Shown: positions 1 to 6,989 of the stretch, piece after piece
Layout: every line of letters starts with the position of its first letter
Numbering within the stretch: the stretch's first letter is position 1
From: Chloroflexota bacterium
Lineage (GTDB): Bacteria > Chloroflexota > Anaerolineae > J102
Assembly: GCA_013152695.1 (NCBI GenBank)
Contig: JAADFV010000239.1
Location: 1 to 8,615 of the forward strand
DNA length: 8,615 bases
Direction: 5' to 3'
Program-made: the position numbers and the translations under genes
The notes under the pieces: generated by a model
The model's input: only the letters and a program-made list of their open reading frames with translations
Databases searched by the model: none
Told to the model about the DNA's origin: nothing

Positions 1-717
1 ACTGCAACTCCGGCCTTTTTCGTACGGGTAACCATCGCCTGGCTGATTGTGGATCCTTTGTGGGGGGCGTTCTGGCGACAGATCCACTACCTTACCCTCC
101 TACCTCACGTCGAGTCCAACGCCGTGCGCGACTCAGGGCCGCCACTCCCTTATGCTCAAGCCGAAGCCCCCCTGAGCCGGCTCTGGCGCTGGATGCAGGG
201 CGAACGTGCCGGTATCATGAGCCGCGACATCTGGCTCGCCCTCCTCCTTGCCACTTTCCTCAGCGCCTGGCTTCACCCACTTGCGGTCCTGGCCACGGCA
301 GCTTTTGCGCTCACGGCCGTGCTTAGCACCGCTGTGCTTCCGGTTGCGCCAGCGTGGAGCCGCCTTCTTGCTGCTTTTGCTGCCATTGCCATCCCCTGGT
401 GGTTGGGCTTGAATTTGTTCAGTGATGGGTCTGCGTGGCGCTGGCCCCGTGAAGAAAATGCCTTAGCCTGGGGATTGATGGCTCTATTCACCTTGCTGCT
501 TTTTGCCAAAGAACAATGGCAAAGTGGTTCATCCAAACTGGGCCAGTGGGGGATAGGGGTACTACTTGTCATAATGTTATTTGTTTTTGGAAAACCGATC
601 GTCGCCCTGAGCGTGGCTGTTATCCTGTTTCTCTCTTTGTGGCGAGCACAACGAGCAGAGTCATTGTGGCTGGAAATCGGGCAATGGCTGGCCTTATTGC
701 TCGCCGTGGGGCAATGA
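1..717 (+). CDS. Polytopic membrane protein, unknown function (5' end outside window)
   Basis: The frame is open from the first base (reading TATPAFFVRVTIAWLIVDP) to a TGA at 715-717, so the visible 238 residues are the C-terminal part of a longer protein. The GTG at 49 is inside this open frame and need not be the start. The visible part has an N-terminal hydrophobic stretch (about residues 8-25), a polar and proline-containing loop (about 35-75), then five to seven hydrophobic segments at roughly residues 77-94, 95-114, 121-138, 154-169, 181-196, 199-215 and 222-236. There are no recognisable catalytic motifs or signature loops. It is probably an inner-membrane protein. Its stop overlaps the start of the methyltransferase gene by 4 bases (ATGA), so the two are probably translationally coupled. 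I do not recognise the family. That it is a real gene is fairly sure from its length, membrane pattern and coupling. Confidence 0.72.
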   Translation, partial: TATPAFFVRVTIAWLIVDPLWGAFWRQIHYLTLLPHVESNAVRDSGPPLPYAQAEAPLSRLWRWMQGERAGIMSRDIWLALLLATFLSAWLHPLAVLATAAFALTAVLSTAVLPVAPAWSRLLAAFAAIAIPWWLGLNLFSDGSAWRWPREENALAWGLMALFTLLLFAKEQWQSGSSKLGQWGIGVLLVIMLFVFGKPIVALSVAVILFLSLWRAQRAESLWLEIGQWLALLLAVGQ

Positions 718-1496
718 AAATGAGCGGAGGGGAGTGGATTGTGCTTGGGGTTGGAATCGTATTTCTCTCGGTTTTCCTCTATTGGCTCCTTGTCCTTACC
801 GAAGGCGTTTACCTGGGCAAGCGCGTGGTGATTTGGCTATACGACTTGTATGCACGACGCTACGATCGCATCAAGGAATGGAGCATCGAGGATGAAATCA
901 ACTACGTCGTTGAACCTTTTTTACGAGAACTGGGAGCGTGGCGACGACCACCATTGATTTTGGATGTAGCCGCAGGCACAGGGCGCTTGACCCGAGCCGT
1001 GATCCAAGCCCAGGCATTGCCCGACGCTACCTGGCTCCTCCTCGATGGTTCCGCCCGGATGCTAGCCGAAGCGCAGAAGCACCTGCAGGGGCAGGATCGG
1101 GTTTACACCCTGCAGCATACTTTGCCCCCCTTGCCCTTTGCCGATGATACCTTCGATGCGGTAACTTGCCTGGAAGCGCTCGAATTCATGCCGCAGCCCG
1201 AACAGGCCCTGGCAGAACTGGTGCGGGTTTTACGGCCGGGGGGTTATTTGTTGATCACCAATCGCGTGGGCTGGATCGCACGGCTGATGCCGGGCCGCAC
1301 CTGGTCGCAGCAGCACTTATACCGGCTGCTCAAGGCGCTGGGACAGCGACACATCTCCATTCGTCCCTTTCTTGTCGATTATCAGTGGGCTAGTAGTATC
1401 AAGGCCGGGGCTTATCAGCCACCCGGAAGGGGGAGGGCGAAAAACTGGATCGCATATCTAGAAGAAGTTGCAGACTTCGATTACAATAGGGAATAG
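714..1496 (+). CDS. Membrane-anchored class I SAM-dependent methyltransferase
   Basis: This 260-residue protein has one N-terminal membrane segment (about residues 8-28) followed by a Rossmann-type methyltransferase domain. Motif I is DVAAGTGR at 84-91, the acidic residue after strand 2 is D111 (LLLDGSARM), the motif II region is LPFADDTFD at 140-148, and [10 protein letters not shown] lies at 173-182. This pattern matches the methyltransferase type 11 / UbiE-like group, which transfers methyl groups from S-adenosylmethionine. The substrate cannot be read from sequence; the membrane anchor suggests a lipid, quinone or membrane-associated substrate, which is inference. ATG 714 was chosen because it overlaps the upstream stop (ATGA) and sits just before the anchor. 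ATG 720, two codons later, is equally possible and better spaced from the GTGGGG stretch at 706-711. The frame is open further upstream, but that part lies inside the preceding gene and lacks protein-like character. Confidence 0.85.
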   Translation: MKMSGGEWIVLGVGIVFLSVFLYWLLVLTEGVYLGKRVVIWLYDLYARRYDRIKEWSIEDEINYVVEPFLRELGAWRRPPLILDVAAGTGRLTRAVIQAQALPDATWLLLDGSARMLAEAQKHLQGQDRVYTLQHTLPPLPFADDTFDAVTCLEALEFMPQPEQALAELVRVLRPGGYLLITNRVGWIARLMPGRTWSQQHLYRLLKALGQRHISIRPFLVDYQWASSIKAGAYQPPGRGRAKNWIAYLEEVADFDYNRE

Positions 1497-1521
1497 ACAA
1501 TATCGCTTTATTCTTTCCTTC

Positions 1522-1528
1522 AAAGGAG
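1522..1528 (+). promoter_or_regulatory. Ribosome-binding site of argF
   Basis: AAAGGAG lies 9 bases before the argF ATG at 1538. It is the strongest Shine-Dalgarno match seen at any gene start in this window and fixes the start codon. No convincing -10/-35 promoter was found in the 41-base gap, though this is the largest gap between genes and the natural place for transcription of the downstream genes to begin. Confidence 0.75.
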
Positions 1529-1537
1529 CCTGCACTT

Positions 1538-2467
1538 ATGAAACACTTTCTTTCTCTCGCCGATTTGACCTCGACCGAACTTATCAGCTATCTCGATCTG
1601 GCCGACACACTGAAAGCAGAATGGAAGCAAGGAGGCAACCGACCCATCCTTGCCGGCAAATCTCTGGCCATGCTTTTCCAAAAACCCAGCCTACGCACCC
1701 GTGTCTCCTTCGAGATGGGTATGCAGCACCTTGGTGGACATGCGCTGTACATTGCTCCCACCGAAGTCGGTCTGGGTAAGCGCGAGAGTGTCGCCGATAT
1801 TGCCCGAGTCCTTAGTAGCTATGTCGATGGTATCATGGCGCGTGTTTTTAGCCACGTCCACATCCTTGGCCTGGCCGAACATTCCAGTGCCCCCATCATC
1901 AACGGACTCAGTGACTACAACCACCCCGCCCAAGGTTTGTCCGATCTCTTCACGATCCGCGAAGCCCTTGGCCGCCTTGAAGATGTTAAACTGACGTATG
2001 TCGGAGACGGTAACAATGTGGCCACCTCACTGATGTTCGGCGGGGCTCTCGTCGGTATGCACGTAACTGTAGCCACACCTGTAGGCTTTGAGCCGCATCC
2101 TGGCGTCCTTGCTCTGGCCCAAAGTCTGGCGGCAGATACAGGCGGCTCCATCCAGATCAGCAACGATCCGAAAGCTGCTGTAAGCGGCGCCGATGTCATT
2201 TATACCGACGTCTGGACAAGCATGGGCCAGGAGGAAGAGAAACAAAGACGACTTGCTGCCTTTTCTCCTCACTTCCAGGTCAACGAAGAGCTCCTATCAG
2301 CCAGCGGCAACGCCGACGTTAAGATTATGCACTGCCTGCCTGCTCATCGCGGCGAAGAGATCACCGATGCTGTTGCCGACAGTCCCAACAGCCTTTTGTG
2401 GATTCAGGCCGAAAACCGCATGCATGCCCAAAAAGCCATCCTCGCCCGCTTGATCGGCGGCATCTAA
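1538..2467 (+). CDS. argF: Ornithine carbamoyltransferase
   Basis: This 309-residue enzyme transfers the carbamoyl group from carbamoyl phosphate to L-ornithine, giving citrulline in arginine synthesis; it is cytosolic and trimeric in known family members. Carbamoyl-phosphate-binding motif [10 protein letters not shown] is at residues 49-58; Leu replaces the commoner Thr of STRTR, a variant I believe occurs in other members. HPAQ is at 129-132, the ornithine-binding DVWTSMG loop at 224-230, and the catalytic HCLPAHRG motif at 265-272. The SMG loop separates it from aspartate carbamoyltransferase and supports ornithine as substrate. The length is normal for the family and no key residue is missing. 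The start is fixed by the ribosome-binding site at 1522-1528. No other arginine gene is present here, so argF appears detached from a full arg cluster; it instead leads into the c-di-AMP genes 14 bases downstream. A catabolic (ArcB) role cannot be excluded from sequence alone, but there is no arcA or arcC nearby. Confidence 0.95.
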   Translation: MKHFLSLADLTSTELISYLDLADTLKAEWKQGGNRPILAGKSLAMLFQKPSLRTRVSFEMGMQHLGGHALYIAPTEVGLGKRESVADIARVLSSYVDGIMARVFSHVHILGLAEHSSAPIINGLSDYNHPAQGLSDLFTIREALGRLEDVKLTYVGDGNNVATSLMFGGALVGMHVTVATPVGFEPHPGVLALAQSLAADTGGSIQISNDPKAAVSGADVIYTDVWTSMGQEEEKQRRLAAFSPHFQVNEELLSASGNADVKIMHCLPAHRGEEITDAVADSPNSLLWIQAENRMHAQKAILARLIGGI

Positions 2468-2481
2468 TCCCTTAAAACGGC

Positions 2482-3309
2482 ATGGAAAATCTGATTTCAG
2501 TCTTTCGTCAATTTACCTGGCTCAGCGCCATCGATATCCTCCTGGTGGCAACAGTTTTCTACGCGGGCCTGCGTCTGTTTGCGGGCACGCAGGGAGTACA
2601 GTTGCTGCGCGGGATTTTGGTGTTGGTTTTGATCGGGGTGCTGGCCAGTAATTTTACCGGTCTCACCGCCTTTTCCTGGTTGATCCGTAACAGTGGTTTG
2701 GCTGTGTTGGTCGCGATTCCCGTCGTATTTCAGCCTGAGTTGCGCCGCGCCCTCGAACGCTTGGGCAGAACCGGCCTCTTCCTCAGCCGACCTAGGCGTT
2801 CTTCCACCGGCGCTTCCCGCCTCATCATCGAATTGATCAGCACCTGTAACCGCCTTTCGCAACAGCGGCACGGTGCCATCATCGTCCTCGAAGACCAAAC
2901 CGAATTAGGCGAAACACTGGAAACAGGTGTCCGTATCCATGCCCGTGTCGAGGCAGAATTATTGCTTACCATTTTCTATCCCGGTACCCCCCTCCATGAT
3001 GGCGCCGTTGTCATCCATGACGATGTCATCGAGGCCGCAGCTTGCGTACTTCCCCTCACGCAAAGGCACCTCTCCGACACCAGTCTCGGCACCCGCCATC
3101 GAGCTGCCATCGGTATCACCGAAGAAACCGACGCCCTCGCTCTGGTGGTTAGTGAAGAAACAGGGACGATCTCGGCAGCACGCAACGGTCGTCTGGCCAG
3201 GCGTCTGGACGAAAAGCGTCTGCGCCGGGTTCTGGAGCGCTTCTACGAATCACGTGGACAGTTATTTGACCTAGAAATCGAGGAAGATAGCGAGGAAGCA
3301 TCCCCATGA
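2482..3309 (+). CDS. cdaA: Diadenylate cyclase CdaA (DisA_N / DAC domain)
   Basis: This 275-residue membrane enzyme condenses two ATP into cyclic di-AMP, a messenger that in other bacteria controls potassium and osmolyte transport and wall homeostasis. Three hydrophobic segments (about residues 17-33, 41-56 and 62-82) are followed by the helix FQPELRRALERLGR (83-96), then the cytosolic cyclase domain (about 100-260). The catalytic signatures are intact: LHDGAVVI with DGA at 173-175, and RHR at 205-207 within GTRHRAAIG. Layout and length match the CdaA class rather than DisA or CdaS. The C-terminus is acidic (IEEDSEEASP). The start ATG lies 14 bases after argF and has no obvious Shine-Dalgarno sequence, but the following MENLISVFRQFTWLSAIDILL matches how CdaA proteins usually begin. 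It overlaps cdaR by 4 bases, the usual cdaA-cdaR pairing. In many Firmicutes glmM follows; here it does not. Confidence 0.95.
   Translation: MENLISVFRQFTWLSAIDILLVATVFYAGLRLFAGTQGVQLLRGILVLVLIGVLASNFTGLTAFSWLIRNSGLAVLVAIPVVFQPELRRALERLGRTGLFLSRPRRSSTGASRLIIELISTCNRLSQQRHGAIIVLEDQTELGETLETGVRIHARVEAELLLTIFYPGTPLHDGAVVIHDDVIEAAACVLPLTQRHLSDTSLGTRHRAAIGITEETDALALVVSEETGTISAARNGRLARRLDEKRLRRVLERFYESRGQLFDLEIEEDSEEASP
3292..3298 (+). promoter_or_regulatory. Ribosome-binding site of cdaR
   Basis: The purine stretch GAGGAAG in the last codons of cdaA lies 7 bases before the ATG at 3306. It supports ATG 3306 (in the ATGA overlap) over the second ATG at 3309, though the two starts differ by only one codon. 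Confidence 0.5.
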
Positions 3310-4610
3310 TGACTCTGACGCAGAAAACGATGGATCGCCTCGGAACCATGGCCCTGGCTCTGATCCTGGCCATTATCGTTTGGGTGGTAGCACAACAACA
3401 GGAAAACCCTCTTGAAACGACCATTATCACCGATATTCCTGTCTCTGTGCGCAATATGCCCGAAGACCTCGTACCGGTAGAAGGCGCCTCTTATCCTTCT
3501 GTCGAAGTGCGTGTTCGTGCACCCCGGAGCATCCTCGCTACCCTTACCAGGAATTCCCTCAATGCCTTTATCGATCTTGCCACTGCCCAGCCAGGTCGGC
3601 AGGAAGTCCCCGTTCAAATCGATTCCGAGGCCCCTAACGTCGACATTCTCGACATCTCACCCCCGGCCATCGTTGTGCGGCTGGAACGACGCATCAGTCG
3701 CCAAATTCCCGTCATTGCCAACATTCTCGACAGCCCTCCCTTCGGCTATGTCGCCGGCTCGGCAGTCGTCACCCCTACCATCGTCACCGTAAGCGGTCCC
3801 GAATCCCTCGTGAACCTTGTGCGCCGCGCCGAGGTTTCCGTACGCTTACTTGATGCCCGTAGCGATGTTCACGTCACCGATTTTGTCACCTTGCGTAACA
3901 GTTCGGGCGCCATCGTCACCGGCCTGGAAGTCGATCCCCGTACCGTCACCGTCGAAGTTCCCATTACGCAGCAGCAGGGCGTACGCGAAGAATCGGTACG
4001 ACCTCGTTTTGTGGGCCAACCCGCCCCCAACTATATCGTCACCGGTGTCAGTGCCGATCCAGCCACGATCACCCTTTTTGGTGATCCTGATGTCTTGGAC
4101 GCACTCCCACCCTTTGTGGAAACGATCCCCATCAATATTGACGGCGCTGTCGAAAGTATCGAGGAGCGAGTGCCTGTCATCGTGCCTGAGCATGTCTCAA
4201 TCATGGCCGCCCAAGCCGTCAAGGTTCGTATCGATATCGAACCACTCTCCGGCAGCGCCACGACCACCCTCCATCCCATTGTGCAGGGCCTGGCCCCTGA
4301 TTTACAGATTACCAACATCTCCCCAGAATCGATCGACGTGCTCTTGCTCGGCCCTCTCCCGCGCCTCTTGAATATCACTGCCGACCTCGATGTACAAGCA
4401 GTCCTGCAGCTATCCAATCTGGGCCCCGGCGTCTACACCATCACCCCGATCATGGTCTTGCCCGAAGGCGTAACCGCCCAGACCATCTTACCTGAGGCCG
4501 TTCAGGTTACGATTGAACGAAAGCCTACGGCCACACCCACCCTTGAACCACAACCTCAGCCACCCCATCTCCTACTCCTACGGCGACGCTTCATCCCACC
4601 GAAACGCTGA
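3306..4610 (+). CDS. cdaR: YbbR-domain protein, CdaA regulator CdaR
   Basis: As read, this encodes 434 residues. A single N-terminal membrane anchor (about residues 13-30, LGTMALALILAIIVWVVA) is followed by about four beta-rich YbbR repeats outside the membrane, roughly 38-125, 130-218, 230-312 and 317-405. Recurring repeat signatures are VTVSGPESLV (160-169), ITLFGDPDVLDAL (255-267) and IDVLLLGPLPRLL (343-355). In Firmicutes CdaR binds CdaA and modulates c-di-AMP output; the ATGA overlap with cdaA supports the same role here. After the last repeat the protein enters a Pro/Thr tail (KPTATPTLEPQPQPP) and then changes abruptly to HLLLLRRRFIPPKR before a TGA at 4608. That last segment looks out of frame: reading another frame gives a continuous Thr/Pro-rich tail to TAA at 4646-4648. 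The true protein is probably about 447 residues. The function call is unaffected. Confidence 0.9.
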   Translation: MMTLTQKTMDRLGTMALALILAIIVWVVAQQQENPLETTIITDIPVSVRNMPEDLVPVEGASYPSVEVRVRAPRSILATLTRNSLNAFIDLATAQPGRQEVPVQIDSEAPNVDILDISPPAIVVRLERRISRQIPVIANILDSPPFGYVAGSAVVTPTIVTVSGPESLVNLVRRAEVSVRLLDARSDVHVTDFVTLRNSSGAIVTGLEVDPRTVTVEVPITQQQGVREESVRPRFVGQPAPNYIVTGVSADPATITLFGDPDVLDALPPFVETIPINIDGAVESIEERVPVIVPEHVSIMAAQAVKVRIDIEPLSGSATTTLHPIVQGLAPDLQITNISPESIDVLLLGPLPRLLNITADLDVQAVLQLSNLGPGVYTITPIMVLPEGVTAQTILPEAVQVTIERKPTATPTLEPQPQPPHLLLLRRRFIPPKR

Positions 4611-4648
4611 CAGCAACAACCACCGTGACCGCGACGACCTCACCTTAA
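4541..4648 (+). other. Probable frameshift and out-of-frame Thr/Pro tail of cdaR
   Basis: In the frame one base back from cdaR (codons starting at 4547, 4550 and so on) the stretch 4547-4645 is open and encodes an almost pure Thr/Pro/Ala/Ser sequence: it includes TPSPTPTA and ends TVTATTSP before TAA 4646-4648. This continues the Thr/Pro tail that cdaR has already begun in its own frame up to about 4560. The shift must lie between the TGA at 4544-4546 in the second frame and about 4563. One missing base in the AA at 4546-4547 or in a C run at 4560-4566 would restore it. The corrected stop would sit 13 bases before der, a typical gap here. It may be a sequencing or assembly error, a natural mutation in a dispensable tail, or, less likely, ribosomal slippage. 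Confidence 0.65.
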
Positions 4649-4661
4649 CGATAGTTTATCC

Positions 4662-6050
4662 ATGCTCCCTAAACCCAAACCCCTGGTAGCCCTTGTCGGC
4701 CGCCCCAATGTCGGCAAATCAACTCTTTTCAACCGCATTATCGGTCACAGGCATGCCATTGTCGAAGACCTTCCTGGCACTACCCGTGATCGCATCTATG
4801 CCGATGCGGAATGGCGCGGAAAGACATTTCTGGTCGTGGACACCGGCGGTATCGAGCCCATGCCCGAACATGAGCACATCGAACCCATGGCCGATCCTCT
4901 GGCGACCGCTTCCGCCGGCTTCATTCGCGAAATCAGGGAACAGGCAGAAGCAGCCATTGCCGAAGCAGACGTCATCCTCTTCATGGTCGATGCCAGCGAA
5001 GGTCTTACCGCTGCCGATGAAGAAATCGCAGATCTTTTACGCGGCTCTGCCAAACCCATCCTCCTCGTCGCCAACAAAGCCGACAATGAACAGCGACGCC
5101 TGAATGCTGTCGAGTTCTACAGCCTTGGCCTGGGTGATCCTATTCCCATTTCGGCCTATCACGGCACCGACACAGGCGATCTCATGGATATGATCGTCGA
5201 ACACCTGCCCACTGCCCCTGAGATTGGCATCGATGACGAAGACGAAACTCTACGCATCGCCATCGTGGGGCGCCCCAATGTCGGGAAGTCGTCGATACTC
5301 AACGCCCTTCTCGGCCACGACCGCGCCATCGTCAGCAATCTTGCCGGTACAACGCGCGATCCTGTCGATACTTACATGACCTGGGACGGTGAACCCATCA
5401 TCCTCGTAGACACAGCCGGCATTCGCCGCCGTGGTCGCATTGAGCGAGGGATCGAAAAATACAGTGTTTTCCGCGCCTTACGTGCCATCGGTCGTGCCGA
5501 AGTCGTGCTCCTCGTCGTCGACGCCGTCGAAGGCGTCACGGCCCAGGATGCCCATATTGGCGGCTATATCCTCGAAGAAAACCGCAGCCTGATCGTGGTC
5601 GTCAACAAATGGGATGCGATCCCCAAAGATACGCACACCATGGTTGATTTTACACGGGTTTTGCGGGAGGAGCTCAAATTCCTGGCTTATGTTCCTATTC
5701 TCTATGTTTCCGCTCTCACCCGTCAGCGCATCAACCAGATCCTGCCCACGGCTTTGCGCGTACGCAACGAGCGCTACCAGCGCATTCCCACCGGCGAGTT
5801 AAACAAACTTCTCCAAGATGCCGCCATCGCCCATCCTCCCAAGACCTTTAGAGGAAAACGAGTCCGCTTCTACTACGTCACTCAGGCTGAATCCGACCCC
5901 CCAACCTTCGTCTTTTTTGTCAACGACCCCACGGCCGTCCACTTTACTTACCAACGTTACCTCGAGAACAAAATTCGCGAACGGTACCGTTTCGAGGGCA
6001 CACCGATCAAACTTGAATTTCGGGGAAAACCGAAAAGAGAGCGCCGATGA
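4662..6050 (+). CDS. der: Ribosome biogenesis GTPase Der (EngA)
   Basis: This 462-residue protein has the Der layout of two tandem GTPase domains and a C-terminal KH-like domain. Domain 1 has GRPNVGKST (13-21), PGTTRD (38-43), DTGG (60-63) and NKAD (138-141). Domain 2 has GRPNVGKSS (203-211), AGTTRD (228-233), DTAG (250-253) and NKWD (315-318). The KH-like end includes [11 protein letters not shown] and the arginine-rich tail KPKRERR. Der is an essential factor in 50S subunit assembly in bacteria studied; it acts in the cytosol. All nucleotide-binding motifs are intact. The segment between DTGG and ADVILFMVD in domain 1 is about 38 residues, roughly 16 longer than I recall for the E. coli and Bacillus proteins (about 22), and contains the repetitive [10 protein letters not shown]. 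The start is the first ATG after the cdaR end; no clear Shine-Dalgarno sequence precedes it. Its stop overlaps the next start by 4 bases. Confidence 0.96.
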   Translation: MLPKPKPLVALVGRPNVGKSTLFNRIIGHRHAIVEDLPGTTRDRIYADAEWRGKTFLVVDTGGIEPMPEHEHIEPMADPLATASAGFIREIREQAEAAIAEADVILFMVDASEGLTAADEEIADLLRGSAKPILLVANKADNEQRRLNAVEFYSLGLGDPIPISAYHGTDTGDLMDMIVEHLPTAPEIGIDDEDETLRIAIVGRPNVGKSSILNALLGHDRAIVSNLAGTTRDPVDTYMTWDGEPIILVDTAGIRRRGRIERGIEKYSVFRALRAIGRAEVVLLVVDAVEGVTAQDAHIGGYILEENRSLIVVVNKWDAIPKDTHTMVDFTRVLREELKFLAYVPILYVSALTRQRINQILPTALRVRNERYQRIPTGELNKLLQDAAIAHPPKTFRGKRVRFYYVTQAESDPPTFVFFVNDPTAVHFTYQRYLENKIRERYRFEGTPIKLEFRGKPKRERR

Positions 6051-6985
6051 GACGAACCCCTCTGGATACCATCCAGATAATGACGCTGCTGCTCTTTGTC
6101 GCTGCTTTGGGCTATTTGGCCTGGCTTGGCTACGGCGCTTTGCCCGAGCCAACGCCTACACCCCAACCCTCGCACTGGTTCGATCAAGAAAAAGCTCTGG
6201 TTTTTGCACAAAGCCAATGTGATTTTGGTCCCCGCCCCTCGGGCTCACCCGCAGCATGGCGCACAGGAACCTGGATTCAGGAACAGCTCGAAGCACAAGA
6301 CTGGAACGTCACTACTCAGGAATTCAGCAGGGGAGACCTACCGGCGCGTAACATTATCGCCCGCAAGGGAGAAGGGCCGCTGGTACTCATCATCAGCCCT
6401 TACGTTACCGCACCCTCGTCCAGCAGAGACTCTGATCCCAGGCAACGTAATCAACCCGAGCCTGGAGCCAGCACAGCGGCAGCCGTTGCCGTCCTCTTGG
6501 AGCTAGGACAGGTGCTCGATGTCGATCAGTTGCAAAATGAAGTGTGGTTGGTCTTTCTCGATGGAGCAGCAGGCGAGGATCGTCTCGGCCTGCAAACCTT
6601 CCTCACAAAAATGGAACAGCCTCCCTTGGCGGCTATCCAGCTCGATTTCCTCGCCACGACTCGTCATCCCCTGGTGATTGCCCCCGGCAGCGACCCAACC
6701 CTGACAGCAACCTGGTTGGACTTGGCACAGACGCTTGGGTTCAGAGGACGCTTTGCTGAAGGTAGCGACACTGATAGCTGGCCGTCCGTGCTTTCCTCGT
6801 ATGCAACTGTGCATATCTCAGCCCTGGAGTTGGCCGAGCCCGGCTATCCTTATTGGCGCACGACTGAGGATACCTGTGACAAACTCCAGGCAAGAAGTTT
6901 CGCCGCCCCCGGCCAGATGCTCGAGTCACTTCTCGAGCAAAACTGGCTGCTCTCACTCTCAACCACCCCCTCACCCCAACCCTAA
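6047..6985 (+). CDS. M28-peptidase-like membrane-anchored protein, probably catalytically inactive
   Basis: This 312-residue protein has a short basic N-terminus (MRR), a membrane anchor at about 11-30, a Pro/Thr linker (PEPTPTPQP, 33-41) and an extracytoplasmic domain of about 255 residues. The domain follows the M28 aminopeptidase / glutaminyl-cyclase-like pattern: CDFGPRPSGSPA (58-69), a central strand LVLIISPYVT (112-121), PGASTAAAVAVLLELG (139-154), NEVWLVFLDG (164-173), AIQLDFLA (196-203) and YPYWRTTEDT (267-276). In active relatives the corresponding places read AHYDT, GAND, D(A/G)E(D/E), and YPYWHTTEDT. Here they read SPYVT (His to P118, Asp to V120), GAST (Asp to T143), DGAA (acidic pair lost at 174-175) and R271 in place of His. 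Only D200 and possibly D241 look kept. The motif comparison is from memory, without an alignment. The gene shows no stop or frameshift, so it appears to be maintained as a pseudoenzyme, perhaps for binding. It starts within the der stop (ATGA) and is followed by hflX after 4 bases. Confidence 0.8.
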   Translation: MRRTPLDTIQIMTLLLFVAALGYLAWLGYGALPEPTPTPQPSHWFDQEKALVFAQSQCDFGPRPSGSPAAWRTGTWIQEQLEAQDWNVTTQEFSRGDLPARNIIARKGEGPLVLIISPYVTAPSSSRDSDPRQRNQPEPGASTAAAVAVLLELGQVLDVDQLQNEVWLVFLDGAAGEDRLGLQTFLTKMEQPPLAAIQLDFLATTRHPLVIAPGSDPTLTATWLDLAQTLGFRGRFAEGSDTDSWPSVLSSYATVHISALELAEPGYPYWRTTEDTCDKLQARSFAAPGQMLESLLEQNWLLSLSTTPSPQP

Positions 6986-6989
6986 ATTT

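Noticed and set aside
516..713. Upstream extension of the methyltransferase frame by 66 codons
   Set aside because: It lies wholly inside the membrane-protein gene, lacks protein-like composition, and the membrane anchor and SAM domain begin only after ATG 714/720.
1468..1503. Promoter before argF (TTGCAG at 1468, TACAAT at 1482)
   Set aside because: The spacer is only 8 bases and no other -10 box lies at a workable distance; sigma preferences of this organism are unknown.
6735..6989. Upstream extension of the HflX frame by 85 codons
   Set aside because: It overlaps the intact M28-like gene; HflX similarity starts at ATG 6990, four bases after the upstream stop.
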